Assembly (NCBI GenBank): GCA_036924285.1
Contig: JAYKYS010000009.1
Span: 25,338,001-25,402,000 of the forward strand
Length of the DNA: 64,000 nt
Reading direction: 5' to 3'
Source of the DNA: Asterella californica
Lineage: Eukaryota; Streptophyta; Marchantiopsida; Marchantiales; Aytoniaceae
In this document: positions 57,809 to 64,000 of the stretch, in pieces
Numbering within the stretch: position 1 is the stretch's first letter
Layout: each line of letters begins with the position of its first letter
Translations under genes and position numbers: made by a program
Notes under the pieces: generated by a model
Told to the model about the DNA's origin: nothing
Database searches by the model: none
What the model saw: only the letters and a program-made list of their open reading frames with translations

Positions 57809-57996
57809 AACGAAAGCCGCCAACTAGGTTAACTAGGCGGCTTTCGTTTGCTACGCGGGCCTTTGTTTTGTTCGGTGCTTCATGACTAAGGTGACGCGCT
57901 GCGGATAATCGATTGTCAGTATCATCGTTTTCTTTTCTCGCTGTTTCATCGCTACGGTGAGTCGCTGCCGCTGATCGATTGTCACTATCATTTTTC
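57809..57996. repeat. Hairpin and 66 bp tandem repeat upstream of Rep-like copy 3
   Basis: Perfect 13 bp arms AACGAAAGCCGCC / GGCGGCTTTCGTT (57809-57848). Then TTCATGACTAAGGTGACGCG... (57879) and TTCATCGCTACGGTGAGTCG... (57945) share ATCGATTGTCA.TATCAT. GC-rich relative to the AT-rich surroundings; possibly a leader or promoter of copy 3. Confidence 0.75.
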
Positions 57997-58585
57997 GGAC
58001 AGGGAGGCGGACGGCGCTGTGATCTGGTGCCTTGCTAGGGATCGGGCATGGGTGGAACAGCAAATGAAAAGAGGTCAATTTTTGTGCCTGCGAGCGAGGC
58101 AGAGGCGGAGCACAGACAATTTGCTGTTCTTCAATGTTGTCTTTGTCTACTGATGTGGTGATTTGTTCTGGAATTAGCTTATCTTGGCTGCGAAGTGAGT
58201 AGAGATCGCGATGTCCACTTTCAAGTGCTTCACGTCGTTCTATCTATGCTCCTATTTTGCTGATGTCTTTATTCGTTCTGAAATTAAGTTCTCTTCGTTA
58301 GCATAATTACCTTTGGTGCTGATTGGAGAAAGCCATGTCGTTGGTCAGATTTCGAATCTTTCATTCTGTCTATTCTGTTGGAACTGAGGCACAGACAGAG
58401 ACAGATCAGTTCAGAGTGGGCATCTATGCATCTTGACTAACAGCTTTTGTCATGACACGAGCAGTTCTGGTGAAGACTCTGTCACGATGGCACGGGATGG
58501 GCTTCATCTTCCCTTCGTCGCTGTGAAGATAAGTTCTCTGTTTTCTGTGAGTGAGGTGAAATGCTCTCTTTAGTGTGTCGATGAT

Positions 58586-60110
58586 ATGGAAGACTCAGCT
58601 ATCAGTGATACGCAAGAGATAGAAAGTGATACACAAAGTGACCAGTGTCCTCCCGAGAGTTCTAATATTGTGCAGGCATCGCAAATATTTCAGTGTTTGC
58701 GCTTCTCTTTTGTAGTTCCCCGTTTCTCTTATTTATCGATCCACGAGCTTATGATTTCATTTTTGGAGGAGAGGCTTCAGTTAACTCGCAGTTATTGTTA
58801 TTTGGACATCGTTTCCTCCCGAGAAATCGTTCCATTTCTGTTCAAGTTTGATTACGTGAAAATTACAAAAAGTTGTTGGCCATACCATATACACTCTATT
58901 CCTCTACAGTGGCTTGCAGACCCGTATAGATTTTTCTCATACTCCTCTGATAACCTGTCGCTTTACCAGCAAGATCGGAGGTTCTGCATTTTTTCTTACC
59001 CTGTTGTTCTTCAGTCGTTCAGAGCACACATTAGAGTCTAATGTGTCTTGCTTATATAGGACGCACTCCTTGCCTTGTTTGTGCACTGTGCTGGACCCCG
59101 TTTGAGTTCAACTTTGTTTGTCATCACTTCTCTTCCTTATCGCGAGATAATGTCTTTGAGGAGGGAGGCGAGAGCGAGAAGACCGCCTTGAAGCGTCAGT
59201 GACAGTTTGTAAGACCGGGATTGATCTTGATGTAGCATTGTTTTCTCTACTTTCTCACTTCCTTCATACACAATGTGTCTCAAGAGTGTTTTCGGTCGAA
59301 TGTGGAGGTAGCCTCCTCCATTTACACTTCCAGGGATGATCTGCATCTACGTCAAGTCGTGTATTGATATCAAGAGGCGTGTACTCCAGGCTCTTGAGTG
59401 AGAGCAGAAGAAACCCGTTGGTGGAGAGGTATGCGTCAAGTTGCTGTCGAAGAAAAGGCTGCACACGTTCGTAGGTATGGTAGAGTACTGCTTTAAAGAT
59501 GAGCAAGAGCCGCACCATGTAGCTGCGATGAAGAATATCAGCGAATCGATTGTCGCTGACGGCAAAGAGCTTTTTATGCTACTTGGTGCTGCTGACACAA
59601 AGAATCGAGTGGAGTTGACGTATTTCAACATACTACAGAGGGCTCTTCAGTATAAAAGATACAAAAGCAGACATTTGCTATCAACAACATTTCCCCGCTG
59701 TTTGCATGCAATGCTTATGTCTGAGAAATATATGCCATCTCCTAGGTGGCTACTTCAACATGGTATACACAAGTGACGTGCCAACGCACTGTGGAGTTCG
59801 CTTGTGAGTCCTCGGGATGTCACTCCCGAGGACGTTAATGAAATCTTCTTTTTCAGGGAAAACCAGCGGTGTCCACGCTGTAGCCGCAGATACTATCAGT
59901 ACGCAAAATGCAAGCCGATGAGGACCTCGCACTGGAACTACCACCTCAAGCAGAAGACGATGAGGACCACACAGCGGAAGTATGAGCTCAAGTTCGTGAT
60001 GATGGCCCTCTGCCAGAATATATACCGCTTGCCACAGCGCTTATGCGCTCCACTGGCTCTGATAGATACTTCCTCATTCCAGTTTGAGGCCGATACTATT
60101 TCTCTGTGTT
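58586..60110 (+). pseudogene. HUH/Rep-like protein family, copy 3 (most complete)
   Basis: Acidic start MEDSAISDTQEIESDTQSDQ, the family N-terminal domain (RSYCYLDIVSSREIVPFLF), then after a shift FNFVCHHFSSLSRDNVFEEG, then SVTVCKTGIDLDVALFSLL, GGSLLHLHFQG (motif II, His-Leu-His), a frameshift, a TGA, LHTFVGMVEYCFKDEQ (motif III, YxxK), KELFMLLGAADTKNRVELTY, then VTPEDVNEIFFF, CPRCSRRYY and an acidic tail. Block order equals copy 1. At least one stop and three shifts make this copy inactive. Rep endonucleases nick DNA for rolling-circle replication or transposition; no helicase domain follows. Which Rep-bearing class this is cannot be settled by eye. Confidence 0.7.
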
Positions 60111-60247
60111 TATGCTTCACAGAGAACTATAGATGATTTTTTGTTGACTAGTAGTTATATATATGCTTCGTGGAATATCTTCGTTGTTATCTGTGCTTAT
60201 GCTTGGCAAAAAAATATAGACGAATTGGACCGGTCGTATCAATTCGA

Positions 60248-60410
60248 TGTAGCAGTGGTTTTGAATGAAGTAAAGTTTGTGTTCTCGGACACCTATCTTG
60301 CACTTCTCCCCAGTTAGACTGGGAACTTGTGTAGCAGTGGTTTTCAATGAAGTAAAGTTTGTGTTCTCCTCAGTTGCAGTGGAAACTTGTGTGCGTTCCG
60401 AGTAGCGCAG
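60248..60410 (+). repeat. Tandem repeat, 82 bp period
   Basis: TGTAGCAGTGGTTTTGAATG... and TGTAGCAGTGGTTTTCAATG..., each continuing AAGTAAAGTTTGTGTTCTC and ending near GGAAACTTGTG. Lies 3' of Rep-like copy 3, as copy 1 also has a tandem repeat at its 3' side. Confidence 0.9.
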
Positions 60411-60968
60411 TGCTCCAGAGACTGATATACTACTGTTTAGTGGAATTTTTTTCAGGTGGTTTCAGGCCCGCCGGTTTTACACATCGTTGTACACCGTAAG
60501 TGCATGGTATTGGACGCTGTAATATAAACTTGGCGGTTGAAAACCGCACATTAAAGCCTTATCGACCGGTTTCGAGAAAATGACCAGCACGAAGCGGATC
60601 CAACAAGCACGGAAGCGGAGCAGGACTCGCCAGCCCATTGACTGTGAATAAATAAAAAAACAAAAACCACCATCACACAAGAACTTGAGACAAGTGAATA
60701 TACATCTGAATAATATGCATCCAAACTGTAGTTTTGCCTAGAAAAGGGAAAAAGACAAACACCGAGTGAAGAGGAAAATAGAAGGACGCTACTAGACAGG
60801 ACACAACAGTGGGGTGCGGTGGAAATGTTACCATGAATTTTATAATATTAAAGTTAATATTTTTATAGTAATATATATAAATATATAAATATTATGTATT
60901 AACTGTAGACGGCATGCCAGACTTTCCGCCAAGAACTTATAAAGAATGTGTTTTGCAGCGTGTCTCTA
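60411..60968. other. AT-rich intergenic; nothing recognised
   Basis: No coding motif seen. Contains GTGAATATACATC at about 60694, a possible hairpin-1 remnant. Confidence 0.35.
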
Positions 60969-61119
60969 GAGCCATAAGACCGGTTCGCTGTTTGCACATA
61001 AATTAGGTATTTTATAATATTTAATTTATCACCTAAATTTTTTGACGAGAAAGGTTAAGTGATAAATTAAACACCTTGCATATTTTTTGTCTTTTGCACT
61101 TGGAAGAAGTGAATATACA
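60969..61119 (-). repeat. Double-hairpin unit F (reverse)
   Basis: Read on minus: hairpin 1 (61077-61119, TGTATATTCACTTCTTCC...), hairpin 2 (61020-61071, TTTAATTTATCACTTAACC.../...TTAGGTGATAAATTAAA, long near-perfect arms), box CTTATGGCTC (60969-60978), the same box variant as unit D. Confidence 0.85.
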
Positions 61120-61445
61120 TCCTAACTCACAAGAATGATGAGGTTGATACACTCAGTGAGAAAACATAATTTATGCTTAATACTGCTATACTGTTCACTG
61201 CCAGATTCGTACAGCAAGAGATAACATATGCATGTAAAATTTATAAAATTCTAAAATGAATGTGCATAAACCACCATTAAATTTAATGCAACTCTAAGAT
61301 AAATCCACCGTTAAATGACTAAATTTAAATGGCCATGCCTGGAAATATGGAGTGATTAGGAAATAAACCATCAGGTATGAGTACACATCCGTGCTGCAAG
61401 AGGTACAAGTCCGGAAACCTGCTGTTTATACATTAATACATTATT

Positions 61446-61501
61446 AGTTTAATTTAATACTTACCCCTTTCTGCCAAAAAGACTAACTACTAAATTAAAC
61501 T
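61446..61501. repeat. Isolated hairpin 2 (unit G1)
   Basis: AGTTTAATTTAATACTTACC... / ...TAACTACTAAATTAAACT, 56 bp palindrome; no hairpin 1 or box recognised beside it. Confidence 0.8.
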
Positions 61502-61547
61502 CGCACTCCCTCGGCAAAGCCTCAGGAATGTTGCTTATTATTATTTG

Positions 61548-61697
61548 CTTATTCACTTGGCAAATACATAAGGGTTTAATTCATTATCTAACTATTCTGT
61601 TGAAAACTGTTAGGTTATTAATTGAGTTTTGTTGGTGCTAGTAGTTTCTCGCCATTATACTCTCAGAAGCACGTTCTCCTTCATTCCCTTATGGGTT
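61548..61697 (+). repeat. Double-hairpin unit G2
   Basis: TTTGCTTATTCACTTGGCAAA (61552-61564 region), hairpin 2 TTTAATTCATTATCTAAC... / ...GTTAGGTTATTAATTGAG (61575-61629), box CTTATGGGTT (61688-61697). Confidence 0.8.
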
Positions 61698-61877
61698 ATG
61701 TCTGTATCTTCTTGTATCTCCAGGTCTGCTCACATTAACAATTGGAAATGTTCTGATTTTTCTTATCAGTTTAGTATAGAATTCCTACTTAACACTTATG
61801 TATTTTTCAGTAACAGCGTGCGAGCAACAGTTCATGTTGCATGCATATTTACGCAACCCACTCCCATTTTGGAGACA

Positions 61878-61998
61878 TGCATATTCATCTCTCCAAGATC
61901 TTATTAACTTATTACCTAACCTTCTTTGATCCACTTTGGTAATAAATTAACTTAGAATTAAATTAAAATTTAACTAGTAAGAGGTTGTTACTTTATGG
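61878..61998 (+). repeat. Double-hairpin unit H
   Basis: TGCATATTCATC (61878-61889), hairpin 2 TTAACTTATTACCTAACC... / ...TTTGGTAATAAATTAA (61904-61950), weak box CTTTATGG (61991-61998). Confidence 0.7.
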
Positions 61999-62140
61999 TG
62001 TGGTTCCCTCGTTTCTTTGCTCTCTTGGTTTTATCTTTAGATCTTGACTCCAAGAGTAACATGCTGAAGATGTTACCAACGAACTTTAGCTTGTTGGTAG
62101 CTTCGTGGGTGGCGTGGGGTCAAGTCTTTCTTCCAGGAAG

Positions 62141-62565
62141 GTTCAGTCTGTGCAAGGGCAACAACATTCGGTTGTAGAAAACCCACGGCAAAAAAAAGTT
62201 TAATTAACAGAGTAGTGTGCTTAACCAACGTTTCATCACAAAAGAGAGAAACATTTTCGGTCAGTCCATGCAAATGCAGCAAAACATGTTTGGTCAGTCC
62301 GTGAAGGGCAGCAACATTCGGTTGCAGAAAGCCCCCGAGCAGCAGCATTCGGCTGCAAAAAGGCTTGGTCAGTGCAAAGGCAGCAGCACTTTTTTGCAGA
62401 TAGCACCATGGCAAAAAGAGGACTAAATAATGGAGTTGTGAGCCTAACCAACGTTTCATTACCGGCAAATATTTTTTCAGTCAGCCCGTGCAAGGGTAGT
62501 CACATTCTCTGCAAAAAGCCTCACAGTAAAAAGAGAAATAATGGAATTTTCAGCCTAACAATGTT
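62141..62565. repeat. Interrupted tandem array, higher-order period about 235 bp
   Basis: GGTCAGTCCGTGCAAGGGCA and AACATTCGGTTGCAGAAAGC phrases recur at about 62141, 62258, 62293, 62364 and 62480. CTTAACCAACGTTTCAT / CCTAACCAACGTTTCAT recur at 62220 and 62443. The ORFs here are repeats of these phrases, not a recognisable protein. Confidence 0.85.
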
Positions 62566-62650
62566 TGATAAAAAGAAGAAGAAAAGAACATGCAAAAGAC
62601 GAGGAGTTTATCAAATATAGATGTACTATTAACATACATATTGAAAGACA

Positions 62651-62712
62651 TGCATATTCACCCTCTCCATTTGAACCTGACCTTTTTCATAAAATGTTTG
62701 TAATAAATTAAT
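62651..62712 (+). repeat. Double-hairpin unit I (partial)
   Basis: TGCATATTCACCC (62651-62663) followed by a decayed hairpin 2 (AACCTGACCTTTTTC...GTAATAAATTAAT). No clear box. Confidence 0.55.
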
Positions 62713-64000
62713 CCATCATTTTAAACCTATTTTCTAGTTCTTCTTGAATGAAGATGTTATGTCGAACTTGGATCACTATCTTCGCACTGTTTACAGTTTT
62801 AACAAACGTCTCGTTGATCCTCAATTCAATCGTTGACTCGAAGATCAACCTTCCCTTTAGTCATGGCTTGAAACTATTTCTTCATTTATAAGAAGTTTCC
62901 AATAAAATATGTTTCGCATATGCAAGGAGCATGACAAAGTATACTTCTTAATTTAATAGGTAAATTAAGTAAAGAATAAAATTAACTAGATAGAGGCAAC
63001 CCTAAGTAATTTTGATTCTTTCTTGGTGATCAAAATGATATATGATATCAAATATAAATCCAAAACTTCTGTCGGTTTCCATAAGTATCGTGTTTTTCTT
63101 TACTTCATGCGGAGGCGAGTTGGAATTTATTTAGGTTTATACTTGGCTGGGTATCCTTGGCGTCATATCTCAGTGTCTCATCAGTGCTCCGGATAACCGG
63201 TATTCTTAATCGGCAGGAATTCTGAAAGTCAAGTAAAATTTATAGAAAGCCGGATTGTTTACATGCAAAAGTAGCACATAATGAAAAAACAAATGTTATG
63301 AAAACCGATAGACAATCAAAATAAACTGACTCGCATTCATTATTATCCTTGAAGTATGACGATTGGAATCAGGATTACTTTTCCTTGGGGATTAATCATA
63401 CTGTGTCATTTAGGATGAACCATCAATAAATGAATGAGAGAACGATGTCAAACATTTATGTTTCATTTAGCAAGAGAAGTGGATCTCCAACTATTTTATA
63501 AGATCTTTCACAAAAGTTGAGGAGCCTCTCAGGTTTTACGGAAACATCCATAAGATTTTAAACAGACCTGAATGCAACATTTAATAGGATGACGTCGACA
63601 CGCTCTACCATACATAGTTGTTTTGACACTCACTGTTAATACGAAATATGCATACAACATGCACTTTCGGATCTAGTGAAGAAAAAGACAAGCGATAGAA
63701 GAGGCGTAAAATCTAAAACGTCAATTGTACCAGACAATACAGTGAGGACAGAAAAGTGTAGGTAGAGACATCTGAATTTATTATCAATATCACATACAGG
63801 TTATTTTATGAGGTGTTAATTATACCTCTATAAAGATTAATAAATATAAATATATTTGAATTAAATATAAATTTTATTTTTTATTTTTTATTTTTTTAAA
63901 TATAAACATTATTTTTTAAAACATAAATATGATTTTTTATCATAAAATGCATGTCGGAAGTTCCGGACAAAACCTGTAAGTCGTGTAAGTGAAAATGCGC
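62713..64000. other. AT-rich end of window; nothing recognised
   Basis: No ORF above about 60 aa and no motif. T/A homopolymer-rich tract at about 63868-63900. Confidence 0.4.

Noticed and set aside
1..64000. CRISPR array or bacterial operon
   Set aside because: No evenly spaced short repeats, introns are present, and genes are widely spaced.

Overview
The window looks like nuclear DNA of a land plant. The evidence is spliced genes with GT-AG introns, a plant-type bHLH transcription factor, a plant-type O-fucosyltransferase, and many decayed LTR retrotransposons. A bryophyte such as a moss fits the gene and transposon families, but that is my inference and I could not test it. No CRISPR, bacterial operon, rRNA or convincing tRNA was seen.

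Left part (1-8.7 kb) is nested retrotransposons. A minus-strand Ty3/gypsy element (gag, protease start) has a very long LTR (about 2085-5545) holding a 1.49 kb internal tandem duplication. Its LTR ends exactly where an older plus-strand gypsy pol (RNase H, integrase; four in-frame stops) begins. That older element is then cut by a minus-strand Ty1/copia element (gag, zinc knuckle, protease start, primer site, 260 bp LTR).

Middle part (9.4-26 kb) carries the two genes I can reconstruct, both on the minus strand. One is an eight-exon O-fucosyltransferase-like type II membrane protein (9452-16133, 529 aa predicted; exon lengths sum to a multiple of three). The other is a six-exon bHLH factor (23109-25401, about 526 aa). 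Between them lies a minus-strand relic of a protein family carrying HUH/Rep-like motifs.

The 28-34 kb part holds a badly decayed reverse transcriptase relic (minus) and a small, structurally complete copia derivative (31944-33780) with both LTRs, a 5 bp target duplication and an internal inversion that splits gag. From 34 to 43 kb I see no gene, only microsatellites, minisatellites and repeated G-box contexts.

The right part (43-64 kb) is AT-rich. It contains two more copies of the HUH/Rep-like family (about 44.4-45.4 and 58.6-60.1 kb), a gypsy protease relic, and many copies of a modular noncoding unit. That unit has hairpin 1 (TGCATATTCACC type), hairpin 2 (TTTAATTTATCACCTAACC type), a 40-130 bp spacer, and a CTTATGGGTT box. 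It occurs in both orientations. The multi-copy Rep-like protein and the double-hairpin units are the most interesting contents. HUH nucleases act on hairpin ends, so the two may be parts of one rolling-circle-type transposon system, but the link is a hypothesis.
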